64,000 bases of DNA, from contig NZ_JACIJM010000003.1 in assembly GCF_014199395.1 (NCBI RefSeq), positions 1 through 64,000 on the forward strand, written 5' to 3'. The notes under the pieces are model-generated. The model did no database searches. It worked only from the letters and a program-made list of their open reading frames with translations, and was not told the DNA's origin. This document shows positions 43,972-53,164 of this stretch, one piece after another. Both the position numbers and the translations under genes were made by a program. The stretch comes from Yoonia ponticola. GTDB lineage: Bacteria > Pseudomonadota > Alphaproteobacteria > Rhodobacterales > Rhodobacteraceae. Numbering within the stretch: position 1 is the stretch's first letter; every line of letters begins with the position of its first letter.

Positions 43972-45411
43972 TTAGCCCTTCAGCGATCCTGTGCCGTGAC
44001 CGGACATGCCGCCCGAGACTTCCTCGGTGGATTCGTCGGTTAGGTCTTCTGGCAGCATCAAGTTCAGCACAATTGCGATGACCGCAGCTGGTAGCAGTCC
44101 TGATGTCATTAGGATGCGCAGGGTGTCTGGCAAATATTGCACGGCTTTGGGTTCCAGTTGCAACCCAAGTCCGACCGACAAGGCAATCGCAAAGATCACC
44201 ATGTTGCGGCGGTTCCAGTTGACGTCTGACAGCATCGAAATACCCGATGCTACGACCATGCCGAACATGACGATGACACCGCCGCCCAAGACTTCGATTG
44301 GGACGGTGTTAATCAGCGCGCCGACCTTTGGCACCAAGCCGCACAGGATCAGGAACAGCGCCCCGATCGTCACAACATGGCGCGACATCACGCCTGTCAT
44401 GGCGATCAAACCGACGTTCTGGCTGAACGATGTGTTCGGAAAGCCGCCAAAGACACCTGCAATTGCAGATCCGATACCATCGGCATAGGTCGCACCGGTG
44501 ATTTCTTTGTCGGTGGCTTCGCGCCCTGCCCCGCCTTTGGTGATACCGGACACATCGCCCACAGTTTCCACCGCAGAGACAAACGCCATCAGGCAAAACC
44601 CGACAATGGCGGCTACGCTGAATTCAAAGCCATATTTAAACGGCACAGGTACGGCGAACACAGCGGCGCGGTCGATGGTAGCTGCAATGCCAAAGTCGCC
44701 GCCAAAGCTGATCATGCCAACCATCAGCGCGTAGAAATAGCCGACGATAATGCCGATCACGACAGCCGACACCGCGAGCATCCCCTTTGCGTAGAATTTC
44801 AGCCCAAGCGTCACAAAGACCACGACCAAAGCCGCAGACCAGTTCAGCAGCGAGCCATATTCGGGTTTATCCATCGCAGGGACGCCGCCCGCTGCGTATT
44901 GGATGCCAACTTGGACCAGCGCCAGACCGATCATCGTGACCACAAGGCCCGTCACCAACGGCGGCATCGCAAAGCGGATTTTGCCGATGAACGACCCGAT
45001 CAGACAATGGAACAAGCCACCGATGATGATACCGCCAAACAAAGCGGGCAATGCATCTAGCCCTTTGCCAGCCACAAGCGGGATCATGATCGGGATAAAC
45101 GCAAAGGACGTGCCTTGCACAATCGGCAACCGCGCCCCCACAGGCCCCATACCAATCGTCTGGAACAGGGTCGCGATACCCGCAAACAACATCGACATCT
45201 GAATGAGGTAGGACATATCAGGAAAGCCCTGCGCCCCTGCCTCTGACCCAAAGCCAAAACCAGCAGCGCCTGCGACAATGATCGCAGGTGTCACGTTTGA
45301 CACAAACATCGCAAGCACATGCTGAATGCCCAATGGAATAGCGAGGTGCAGCGGCGGGGTGAAATTAGGGTCCCTTAGCTGCTCGGGGGTGCCGATGGAT
45401 GTGTCTGTCAT
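43972..45411 (-). CDS. NCS2-family nucleobase permease (urate/xanthine type)
   Basis: The 479-residue membrane protein has about fourteen segments. The start at 45411 was chosen because upstream residues are hydrophilic and not family-like. NCS2 landmarks include LAIPLGIQHVLAMF (about 24-37), the substrate-site region AFVSAVETVGDVSG, and the QNVGL motif (about 325). Its place directly downstream of the ureidoglycolate lyase and PuuE-UraD genes points to import of urate or xanthine; uracil is less likely. It has a terminator of its own. Confidence 0.88.
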   Translation of the reverse strand: MTDTSIGTPEQLRDPNFTPPLHLAIPLGIQHVLAMFVSNVTPAIIVAGAAGFGFGSEAGAQGFPDMSYLIQMSMLFAGIATLFQTIGMGPVGARLPIVQGTSFAFIPIMIPLVAGKGLDALPALFGGIIIGGLFHCLIGSFIGKIRFAMPPLVTGLVVTMIGLALVQVGIQYAAGGVPAMDKPEYGSLLNWSAALVVVFVTLGLKFYAKGMLAVSAVVIGIIVGYFYALMVGMISFGGDFGIAATIDRAAVFAVPVPFKYGFEFSVAAIVGFCLMAFVSAVETVGDVSGITKGGAGREATDKEITGATYADGIGSAIAGVFGGFPNTSFSQNVGLIAMTGVMSRHVVTIGALFLILCGLVPKVGALINTVPIEVLGGGVIVMFGMVVASGISMLSDVNWNRRNMVIFAIALSVGLGLQLEPKAVQYLPDTLRILMTSGLLPAAVIAIVLNLMLPEDLTDESTEEVSGGMSGHGTGSLKG

Positions 45412-45469
45412 GGTGTGGTTTCTCTTTCCCGTTGGGTGTTTCAGGCCAGTGTTCCCCCGGCTCAGATTA

Positions 45470-45952
45470 TTATTTGGTAATTTCGTATGGCGTGTCGAAC
45501 CAGTGTTCTTGCAAATTTGCGCCCGCCCCGATCCGGTCCACGACTGCAAACAATCCCGTCGCTGAAATTGGCGTCAAAACGCCGTGCCAAGTGGCGCGAT
45601 GATAATTCACCGCTTGGCCCGGATTTGTCAGGAATGCACGCGGCTGGCCCGGTTTTCCGTCGTCGTCAGGGGCCACGATCACGACAAACGCAGTGTGTGT
45701 CATCGGGATAAACGCCTGTGACCCGTCGGGGTGGCGCTCCATCATATCCAGCGTGAACGGCAGGCTGCGGGCCTGCGCGTTGAACAAGCTGATACCCGCT
45801 TTGCCATCGCTGAAATCAAGTTGGGCGCGGTCATGGTAGCGGCCGCACAGCCCTTGGTTAATGATTTTATCCGGCTCGCCTGCGATTTCTAGCACATCAC
45901 CAAAGGGCGCGAATGCTGCGGCGGTGAGCGGTTCGAGTTGCAGCGCGCTCAT
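45470..45952 (-). CDS. allA: Ureidoglycolate lyase
   Basis: The 160-residue enzyme splits ureidoglycolate to glyoxylate and urea. Family segments include FAPFGDVLEIAG (about 14-25), INQGLCGRYHD (about 31-41), RHPDGSQAFIPM and NYHRATWHGVLTPI, the last carrying the active-site region. Its ATG overlaps the stop of the PuuE-UraD gene (ATGA). It is followed 58 bases later by the permease gene. Confidence 0.93.
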   Translation of the reverse strand: MSALQLEPLTAAAFAPFGDVLEIAGEPDKIINQGLCGRYHDRAQLDFSDGKAGISLFNAQARSLPFTLDMMERHPDGSQAFIPMTHTAFVVIVAPDDDGKPGQPRAFLTNPGQAVNYHRATWHGVLTPISATGLFAVVDRIGAGANLQEHWFDTPYEITK

Positions 45953-47361
45953 GCGTTGAACTTTGCGATGAGGCGCAATTCTGCGATCCGTTCGACCTGC
46001 TTGCAAGCCTCTTCGAATTCAACGGCTGTGTCGTTAAACAGGCGACGGTTAAAGGCCGCGGTGATGCTCGCCTTGGTGTTGTCGCCCACGGCAATGATGA
46101 AGGGAAAGCCGTGCTTTGCGACGTAACGGGTGTTCAGGTCTTGGAACATGGCGCGTTCCGCGTCCGTCAGCGCGTCTAACCCTGCGCCTGCCTGTTCTGC
46201 TGTGCTTTCTGCCGTCAGTTGCTTGGCCGCCGCGAGTTTGCCCGCCAGATCAGGGTGCGCGGTCAGCACGCCCATGCGTTGATCGGAAGACGCCGACCGG
46301 AACACCCGCGTCAGTGCATTATGCACGCCGCAGGCCGTGTCATGTGTCGGTCCCAGCTCCAGCGCATATGCACCTTCGGCAATCCATGGGCTATGTTCAA
46401 AAATCCCGCCAAATTCGCCCACAAATGTCTCGCAATCCATCTCGCAAGGGCGCTGTTTGCGCTGGGCTGGGTTTTGTTGCGCCCAATGATCCGCAATCTG
46501 TTCACGGGTGGCGAACCAGACGCCCTCATGCGCTTGGAAATGCGCAATCGCACGTTTCAGCGCCGCAGCCCTGCCCGGCCGTCCGATAATCCGGCAATGC
46601 AAACCAATCGACAGCATTTTGGGCGCACCCGCCTCGCCTTCGGCATAAAGAAAATCAAAGCTGTCCTTGAGATAGCTTTCAAACTGATCGCCAGTGGTAA
46701 AGCCCGCCTGAATCCCGAACCGCATGTCGTTGCAATCCATCGTATAAGGCACGATCAACTGGTCGCGGTCACCAAACGACGACCAATACGGCAGATCATC
46801 GGCGTAGCTGTCAGCAACATAGGCAAATTGACCCGTTTCCGCCGCCAGTCGCACCGTGTTGTTGGAACAGCGCCCCGTATACCAGCCGCGCGGCGGTGTG
46901 CCGACCACTTCGGTATGCAGACGGATGGATTCCGCGATAGCTGCGCGTTCCTCGTCCTCGGGCATGTCTTTGTGTTCGACCCATTTCAACCCGTGGCTCG
47001 CGATTTCCCAGCCTGCGGATTTCATCGCAGCGACCTGTTCGGGCGCACGGGCCAAGGCCGTGGCCACCCCGTAAACCGTCACAGGCAAGTCCGACAACAT
47101 CCGGTGCACCCGCCAGAACCCAGCCCGCGATCCGTATTCATACAGCGATTCCATGTTCCAGTGCCGCATACCCGGCCACGGCTGCGCGCCGGTGATCTCG
47201 GACAAAAACGCCTCTGATGCAGCATCGCCGTGTAAGATGTTGTTTTCGCCACCTTCTTCGTAATTCAAAACGATTTGCACGGCGATTTTTGCGCCATTTG
47301 GCCAGTTTGCAGTTGGCGGCGTGGCGCCATATCCGGTCATGTCACGAGGGTAGCGGATCAA
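45949..47361 (-). CDS. puuE: Bifunctional allantoinase (PuuE) / OHCU decarboxylase (UraD)
   Basis: A 470-residue fusion. The N-terminal polysaccharide-deacetylase-fold domain (about 1-300) has VLNYEEGGEN (about 25-34) and ASHGLKW, as in cofactor-independent allantoinase PuuE. The C-terminal domain (about 315-470) has EHSPWIAEGAY (catalytic His), LTAHPDLAGKLA and ST.EQAGAGLD, as in 2-oxo-4-hydroxy-4-carboxy-5-ureidoimidazoline decarboxylase. A TTG start at 47361 is preferred: AAAAAGGAA lies six bases upstream and the protein then opens MIRYPRDMTGYG as in relatives. Longer frames or a start at the later ATG break this match. Confidence 0.93.
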   Translation of the reverse strand: MIRYPRDMTGYGATPPTANWPNGAKIAVQIVLNYEEGGENNILHGDAASEAFLSEITGAQPWPGMRHWNMESLYEYGSRAGFWRVHRMLSDLPVTVYGVATALARAPEQVAAMKSAGWEIASHGLKWVEHKDMPEDEERAAIAESIRLHTEVVGTPPRGWYTGRCSNNTVRLAAETGQFAYVADSYADDLPYWSSFGDRDQLIVPYTMDCNDMRFGIQAGFTTGDQFESYLKDSFDFLYAEGEAGAPKMLSIGLHCRIIGRPGRAAALKRAIAHFQAHEGVWFATREQIADHWAQQNPAQRKQRPCEMDCETFVGEFGGIFEHSPWIAEGAYALELGPTHDTACGVHNALTRVFRSASSDQRMGVLTAHPDLAGKLAAAKQLTAESTAEQAGAGLDALTDAERAMFQDLNTRYVAKHGFPFIIAVGDNTKASITAAFNRRLFNDTAVEFEEACKQVERIAELRLIAKFNA

Positions 47362-47467
47362 GAGATGTTCCTTTTTAGGTTGGTTCAACTGTAACCCCAA
47401 ATAATCACAGCCGTTTTCAAAAAATACACGAAAGTCTGTCTTGCCCAAGGGCTTTGCGATTTCAATG

Positions 47468-47480
47468 ATACTTGGGGTAT
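47468..47480. promoter_or_regulatory. Candidate LysR box between puuE and uraH
   Basis: ATAC, five bases, then GTAT, fitting T-N11-A. It is in the divergent region between the two purine operons, 32 bases before uraH, and is the natural site for the LysR protein encoded at 47850-48782. Confidence 0.4.
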
Positions 47481-47511
47481 AGTCCAAACATATGCACATG
47501 GAGAACTGCAA

Positions 47512-47865
47512 ATGGCCGGATATCTGACGACGCATGTTTTGGACACGGCACGCGGTTGCCCTGCGCAAGGTCTGAAAATTGACCTCTACCGGATTGAGGG
47601 CGACAACCGCACACATCTGAAATCGCTTGTGACCAATGACGACGGCCGCACCGACGAACAGATTTTACCTGCCGCCGACTTTGCGCTGGGTACCTATGAA
47701 TTGGTATTCCACGCAGGCGACTATCTGGACAGTATCGGCACACCACCCGAAGAGCCACGTTTCTTGGATATGATCCCGCTGCGGTTTGGCATGTCAGAAG
47801 CATCACATTACCACGTCCCGCTTTTGCTATCCCCGTTCGGCTATTCCACCTATCGCGGAAGCTGA
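47512..47865 (+). CDS. uraH: 5-hydroxyisourate hydrolase
   Basis: The 117-residue transthyretin-like enzyme converts 5-hydroxyisourate to OHCU, the substrate of UraD. Visible are the N-terminal [14 protein letters not shown], which contains an active-site histidine, a central RTDEQ, and the diagnostic C-terminus YSTYRGS. It is divergent from puuE and overlaps the convergent LysR gene by 16 bases at the 3' ends. Confidence 0.95.
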   Translation: MAGYLTTHVLDTARGCPAQGLKIDLYRIEGDNRTHLKSLVTNDDGRTDEQILPAADFALGTYELVFHAGDYLDSIGTPPEEPRFLDMIPLRFGMSEASHYHVPLLLSPFGYSTYRGS

Positions 47866-48782
47866 GCCTGATAGCTGCTGTCGCGCACCGCTGCACTGAT
47901 CCGGTCAATCACGTAGTCCATGAACAGCCGTGACTTGGGGTCTTGGTTTTTGCGGTGTGTGAACAGGCACGCCATCTGGATTGGCACAGGCGGCGTTTGT
48001 GTGGCCACAGGAACGAGGCGTCCTGCTTTGATGTGATCTACGACCTCGAACACGGGTTTCATCGCGATGCCGTTGCCAGACAACGCCCAGTCGGTCAGCA
48101 CATCGCCGTCATCAGATTCGTAACGCCCTGTGATACTGTACTTTTTCACACCATCAGGGTTTTGCAGTCGCCATTGGAATTCCGTCGCACCGGGAAAACG
48201 CAGGTTCAGGCATTCGTGGCCCTCAGCCAGTAACGCCTTGCCGCTGTCGGGATTACCATGCGCCGCGATATAGGCCGGAGACGCGCATAACACCCGTTCC
48301 ACATCCGCGATCTTGCGAATTCGCAAGGTGCTGTCTTGCGGCTGGCCCAAGAAAAACGCGAGGTCAAGGCCTTCGCTGGTCAGGTCCACTTTGCGATCTG
48401 TCAGGCGCAAGCGTACCTGCACCTGCGGATATTCCGCAAGAAAATCGGGGACTTGCGGCGCGATCAGCCGCCGCCCGACCCCCAATGGGGCCGCCACATG
48501 CAACGCGCCTTTGGGGTTGTCGGTGATGTTCACAACCTTGGCCTCGGCACTTTGCACTGAGTCCAAAATCGCGCAGGCCCCCCCGTAGAACGCTTGGCCC
48601 TGTTCGGTTGCGGTCAGGCTGCGGGTGGTCCGCTGGAACAACCGAACGCTTAAATGTTCCTCAAGTTGCGAAATCCGTGATGAAGTTACAGCAGGTGAAA
48701 TGCGCAAGTCACGCCCCGCGGCCGACATGCTTCCTAATTCGTAGACACGCACAAAAGTGCGGATATTATCCAGATAAGACAT
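47850..48782 (-). CDS. LysR-family regulator of the purine-degradation genes
   Basis: The 310-residue protein has the LysR helix-turn-helix ([19 protein letters not shown], about 8-26) and an effector domain. It is divergent from puuD and flanked by uraH, so it very likely controls urate catabolism. The ligand, perhaps urate or a derivative, is inferred from context only. Confidence 0.9.
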   Translation of the reverse strand: MSYLDNIRTFVRVYELGSMSAAGRDLRISPAVTSSRISQLEEHLSVRLFQRTTRSLTATEQGQAFYGGACAILDSVQSAEAKVVNITDNPKGALHVAAPLGVGRRLIAPQVPDFLAEYPQVQVRLRLTDRKVDLTSEGLDLAFFLGQPQDSTLRIRKIADVERVLCASPAYIAAHGNPDSGKALLAEGHECLNLRFPGATEFQWRLQNPDGVKKYSITGRYESDDGDVLTDWALSGNGIAMKPVFEVVDHIKAGRLVPVATQTPPVPIQMACLFTHRKNQDPKSRLFMDYVIDRISAAVRDSSYQAQLPR

Positions 48783-48876
48783 TGTTTTGATTTATTTGAT
48801 GCTGCTTGGTTCTTTGACGGGATAGCAGAACAATCCAACGTCGCCTAGAGTAGCGTCGCAACCGCAGGAGATCACG

Positions 48877-50112
48877 ATGTACGATATGGCAATTCTTTGG
48901 GACTGGATCGCGTTTTCCGTCCGCTGGTTACATGTGATCACCGCGATGGCGTGGATTGGCGCGTCGTTCTTTTTCATCGCACTGGACCTGGGTCTGAAGA
49001 AAGCGCCGAACATGCCAACAGGTGTGAGCGGCGAAGAATGGCAGGTCCACGGCGGCGGGTTCTACCACATCCAGAAATATCTCGTGGCCCCTGAAAACAT
49101 GCCCGAACACCTGATCTGGCACAAATGGCAAAGCTATATCACGTGGGTCTCTGGTGCCGCCCTATTGATGATCGTCTATTGGGTTGGTGGCGAGCTATTT
49201 TTGCTTGACCCGACCAAGGCTGACCTGTCGTTGTGGGAGGGTATCCTGATTTCCGGTGGGTCGCTGACGATTGGCTGGTTGATCTACGACTTCCTATGCA
49301 AATCTAAATTAAGCGAGCAGCCTACGACATTGATGTTGCTGCTTTTTGTGATGCTGGTGGTGATGGCGTGGGGCTATAACGAAATCTTCACAGGCCGTGC
49401 CGCGCTGTTACATTTGGGTGCGTTTACCGCGTCGATTATGACCGGAAACGTGTTCTTCCAGATCATGCCAAACCAGCGCATCGTCGTGGCGGACCTCAAG
49501 GCTGGCCGCAAGCCCGATCCAAAATACGGCAAGATCGCCAAGGTGCGGTCCACCCACAACAACTACCTGACGCTGCCCGTCGTGTTCCTGATGTTGTCGA
49601 ACCACTACCCGCTGGCCTTTGGCACGGAATACGCGTGGATCATTGCCAGCCTGATCTTCCTGACGGGCGTCACGATCCGTCACTACTTTAACACGATGCA
49701 CGCCACAGGCTCGGGTCCGCATTGGACATGGGCCGTCACGGTCCTACTGATGATCGCAATCGCGTGGCTGTCATCTGCGCGACCAACAGAAACGATTGAA
49801 CAAGCCGAAGCCCGCGTCCTAACCCCATACGAGCAGCACTATGTCGCTGCCGCAGGGTTCGACGACGCCTACAACACTGTGCTTGGCAATTGTGCAATGT
49901 GCCACGCCCGCGAACCATTCTGGGACGGTATCCGCTGGGCACCCAAGGGCGTGTTCCTTGAGACCAAGGCAGACGTTGCACAACACGCCGACCAGATTTA
50001 TCTGCACGCAGGCATATCCCACGCAATGCCACCGCCCAACGCGATCCAGATGGACGAAGACGCCCGCGAAGTGCTTGTCGCTTGGGTCCGCAACGCCCGC
50101 GCAACAGACTAA
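48877..50112 (+). CDS. puuD: Membrane urate oxidase PuuD with C-terminal cytochrome c domain
   Basis: The 411-residue protein has about eight membrane helices, starting IAFSVRWLHVITAMAWIG (about 11-28), then HWTWAVTV, and a C-terminal c-type haem site CAMCH (about 344-348) with a distal methionine in HAMPPPN. PuuD oxidises urate to 5-hydroxyisourate and passes electrons to the respiratory chain instead of making peroxide. AGGAG precedes the start. It is divergent from the LysR regulator and feeds UraH. Confidence 0.95.
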   Translation: MYDMAILWDWIAFSVRWLHVITAMAWIGASFFFIALDLGLKKAPNMPTGVSGEEWQVHGGGFYHIQKYLVAPENMPEHLIWHKWQSYITWVSGAALLMIVYWVGGELFLLDPTKADLSLWEGILISGGSLTIGWLIYDFLCKSKLSEQPTTLMLLLFVMLVVMAWGYNEIFTGRAALLHLGAFTASIMTGNVFFQIMPNQRIVVADLKAGRKPDPKYGKIAKVRSTHNNYLTLPVVFLMLSNHYPLAFGTEYAWIIASLIFLTGVTIRHYFNTMHATGSGPHWTWAVTVLLMIAIAWLSSARPTETIEQAEARVLTPYEQHYVAAAGFDDAYNTVLGNCAMCHAREPFWDGIRWAPKGVFLETKADVAQHADQIYLHAGISHAMPPPNAIQMDEDAREVLVAWVRNARATD

Positions 50113-50215
50113 GCGGTCAAAATCGTCCAACAATTGCTTAAGTTTTGAACGGTGTTTGTGGCAGCGCAAGCTGGGCTTTTGTCGATCTGCCAAAACGCGC
50201 GTTTTTGGAACGCCC

Positions 50216-50958
50216 CTAACAGATCCCGAAGAACTCTTTAGGGAAGATCGCCTTCATCTCTGATCGCCTTGCATCAAAATTTTCGTATGCCTCTGACACG
50301 TCCATAATGCTATCGGACAGTGTGATGGCTACTCCTGATCCAATCACCTGTGTCGTAGCCTGACCGTATTGCCCCAACGTATCGGGGATGAAATCAGCGT
50401 AGGGCGGTCCTAGAAATGTAGACCAGCCTAGTTGAGGAACGCAGGTTGAGCCTCTTTGGCCAGTGAACCAAGTCGGCTCACGTGCTTGTGAAAGATCAGC
50501 CCTGAGATGCGCATCGCGGTGCAGATGTACGAAACCATATTGCGCTTCGGTAAGTTCATACAATCGATTTGCGAACCCACGCCAGTCGATTGCCTTGTGT
50601 GGCTTCGCATAAATAGACAATGTTGCTGGTATCAAACGACCACGAACATCCCTGCGCTCGTGCCGAATTTCTGCTTGATACCTTGTGGTCAGTTTGCGGT
50701 GCCAGCCGACACCCACGTGAAACTCTGACAGGGAGCCATTGATACGCATTGAACCAATACCAGCCCAGTGGGGTTGGGCTCTTCTATTTCGGATAAGTCC
50801 GCAGCTTTATTGCCCCAGATACTCAAAGTCTGTGGGGCGAGGCGTTTATCATGATTGGCAAAGAGTTCGAGCAATTGCTTGCCGAAATCCCATTCGATTG
50901 TAGGCCTGCCGATTTCAATATTTATGATTAGCAGTTCTTTGGCTGTTATGTCACGCAT
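50216..50958 (-). pseudogene. Frameshifted gene of unknown function
   Basis: Two minus-strand frames, 50689-50958 (start MRDITAKELL) and one ending at 50216, overlap but differ by one frame. Read through a shift near 50780, they give a continuous protein of roughly 245 residues: ADLSEIEE then AQPHWAGIGSMRING. The downstream frame stays open well past its first ATG (50749), supporting a single former gene. Residues such as WRGFANRLYELTEAQYGFVH and LGWSTFLGPPYAD have the flavour of immunity-type or small accessory proteins, but I do not recognise the family. No toxin gene is beside it. Confidence 0.5.
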
Positions 50959-51171
50959 TCAGGCTGCCATTGACTGGATCGGTTTGCTATCAATAATTTG
51001 GTACCGTTCCCGCAACGAGGCACCTGCATGTATTTTCCAAAAACCACCGTTTGTTAAACACGTCGCAAAGAAATATTCGTGAAATTTCCACGCGCTTATA
51101 CCTTAACCCTGTATTGCTCATCCTGTCCCGATTTTGTTTAGGTCAGCGGTGTTAGACTGGTGGAACGTCCC

Positions 51172-52284
51172 CTAAAGCTGATCCCGCAACACCTGCAACA
51201 CCACATCAGACGGCACGTCGCTGGTGATGAATGCCTCACCGATCCCACGCGCAAGGATGAACCGCAGTTTGCCGTCCACGACCTTTTTGTCTTGTCCCAT
51301 CAAGCCCAACAGGCCTTCGGCGCTGGGCAGATCGCCCGGGATATCGGCCAGATCGGTTTTCATGCCCATCGCTTTGAGGTGGGCACGCACGCGGCTTGGC
51401 GCTTCTTGGCTGCATAGGTTCAGGCGTTGCGATAGCTCAAACGCCATGGCACAGCCGATAGCCACGCCTTCGCCGTGCAACAAACGGTCGGAAAAGCCTG
51501 TCGCCGCTTCAAGCGCGTGTCCGAATGTATGCCCGAGGTTCAGCAATGCACGGTCGCCCTGTTCGGTCTCGTCGCGCGTCACGATGTCGGCTTTCATCTG
51601 GACTGACCGTGTCACGGCCTGCACTTGTGCCGCAATATCGCCGTCGGCCATGGTGGGCGCGTTGATTTCCAGCCAGTCAAAGAACGCCGCGTCGCCTAGC
51701 AATCCGTATTTCACAACCTCGCCGTAGCCTGCCAGAAAATCGCGGCGCTCTAGCGTGGACAGTAAATCAGTGTCGGCTAGCACAAGCGATGGCTGGTGAA
51801 AGGCACCAACAAGGTTCTTTCCCGCTGGCGAATTGATCCCCGTTTTGCCGCCGACAGAACTATCGACTTGCGCCAGCAGTGTCGTTGGTATCTGTACAAA
51901 GCGCACACCGCGCCGCAACACGGCCGCCGCAAACCCCGCCAGATCGCCGATCACGCCACCGCCAAAGGCCACAACGATATCGCCGCGCTCGACTTTTTCG
52001 GACAGCAGCCATTCGACCGTGCGTTCCAGCTGCGCCCAGCATTTTGTGGCTTCACCCGCAGGCAATGCCAATGCGGCAGATGTCAGGCCCGCAGCCGTGA
52101 GGTTCGCTTGCAGTGTCGCCAAATGCAGCCCTGCGACCGTTTCATCCGTCACAATCGTCACATGCGGACGACGGGTCATTTCAGCGATACGCCGCCCCGC
52201 TTGCGCCAAAACACCCGGTCCGATCTGGATGTCATATTCACGACCCGGCAGGTCAACACGGACAGATTGGGATGCGGCACTCAT
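51172..52284 (-). CDS. aroB: 3-dehydroquinate synthase
   Basis: The 370-residue NAD- and zinc-dependent enzyme makes 3-dehydroquinate, the second step of the shikimate pathway. Conserved segments are FGGGVIGDLAGFAA (NAD contact, about 105), DSSVGGKTGIN (about 140), GEVVKYG (zinc and active site) and LGHTFGHALE. It overlaps aroK by four bases. The 3' end region is AT-rich and borders the frameshifted gene. Confidence 0.97.
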   Translation of the reverse strand: MSAASQSVRVDLPGREYDIQIGPGVLAQAGRRIAEMTRRPHVTIVTDETVAGLHLATLQANLTAAGLTSAALALPAGEATKCWAQLERTVEWLLSEKVERGDIVVAFGGGVIGDLAGFAAAVLRRGVRFVQIPTTLLAQVDSSVGGKTGINSPAGKNLVGAFHQPSLVLADTDLLSTLERRDFLAGYGEVVKYGLLGDAAFFDWLEINAPTMADGDIAAQVQAVTRSVQMKADIVTRDETEQGDRALLNLGHTFGHALEAATGFSDRLLHGEGVAIGCAMAFELSQRLNLCSQEAPSRVRAHLKAMGMKTDLADIPGDLPSAEGLLGLMGQDKKVVDGKLRFILARGIGEAFITSDVPSDVVLQVLRDQL

Positions 52285-52847
52285 GCAGTTTTCTCCAGAA
52301 TATCGGGGTGTTGCGATAGCAAATCGATGACCATGTCGGTGGTTTGCTCAATCGAGGCGACGCCAGTGATCGTGGCATGAATACCCGCCATCGCATAGAC
52401 AGGCACACGGGCATCGAAGATGTCCGACAAGGTCTGGCGTGGGTTTTGAGTGCGCAAAAGCGGGCGCGTGTCCTTGTTGCGGACCCGTTCCCAAAGCGTT
52501 TGCAGCTTTGCATCAAGCCAAACCGCAGCCCCTTTGTCAGCAATCGCGTCACGCACGGACGGGGTCAGGAACGCCCCACCGCCCGTGGATAAGATGCAGG
52601 GTTCTCCGGCCAAAAGCCGCTCAATCACCTCTGCTTCGCGCTTGCGAAAGAACGCTTCGCCGTCGCGTTCAAAGATTTCTGCGATGGAAACAGAGGCTGC
52701 TTCTTCGATTGCGGCGTCACTATCCAAGAAAGGCACACCCAATCGGGCGGCCATTGCCTTGCCGATTGCAGTCTTGCCTGATCCCATCATCCCCACCAAA
52801 ACAACGGTTTTCTTGAGGTAAAACGCATTTTCACTGGCTTGAAGCAT
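52281..52847 (-). CDS. aroK: Shikimate kinase
   Basis: The 188-residue enzyme has P-loop GMMGSGKTAIGK (about 19-30), shikimate-binding DSDAAIEE (about 42-49), FRKREAEVI and STGGGAFL (about 84). It phosphorylates shikimate to shikimate-3-phosphate. It is the first gene of the aroK-aroB operon. Confidence 0.97.
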   Translation of the reverse strand: MLQASENAFYLKKTVVLVGMMGSGKTAIGKAMAARLGVPFLDSDAAIEEAASVSIAEIFERDGEAFFRKREAEVIERLLAGEPCILSTGGGAFLTPSVRDAIADKGAAVWLDAKLQTLWERVRNKDTRPLLRTQNPRQTLSDIFDARVPVYAMAGIHATITGVASIEQTTDMVIDLLSQHPDILEKTA

Positions 52848-53010
52848 GTCTGGTCCGCTGTATCCTTTAGCAAATCATCGGCTGTGACCCGCTTAATCAT
52901 GATTTATTACAGTCAATGGCGTGATCTTGCCGAAAAGGCCATATATAAACGCAGACAAATGCGGGACGATAACCGTAACATTGGGCAACGAGAGAAATCT
53001 GAGGCAATCT

Positions 53011-53163
53011 ATGTGGCGACTGATCAAAGCACTGGTATTTCTGACAGCACTGGCTGCGATCGGCTTAATAGGCTATGCCTATATCGGGCCGATCTTTTTC
53101 CCCGGTGACTTCTCGCCGCCCCGGATTCAAGTGACAGAGCCGGTGACATTGGACCTGGAGTGA
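53011..53163 (+). CDS. Small single-pass membrane protein (50 residues)
   Basis: The product begins MWRLIKALVFLTALAAIGLI, one hydrophobic helix, followed by a short periplasmic-looking tail with FFPGDFSPPR. GAGG precedes the ATG at 53011. It stops one base before the next start, so it is co-translated with the exported 513-residue protein. Function is unknown. Confidence 0.78.
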   Translation: MWRLIKALVFLTALAAIGLIGYAYIGPIFFPGDFSPPRIQVTEPVTLDLE

Positions 53164-53164
53164 T

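Noticed and set aside
44377-45060. Plus-strand open frame antisense to the NCS2 permease
   Set aside because: The product is rich in D, H and R with no hydrophobic core, a typical mirror of a membrane protein gene.
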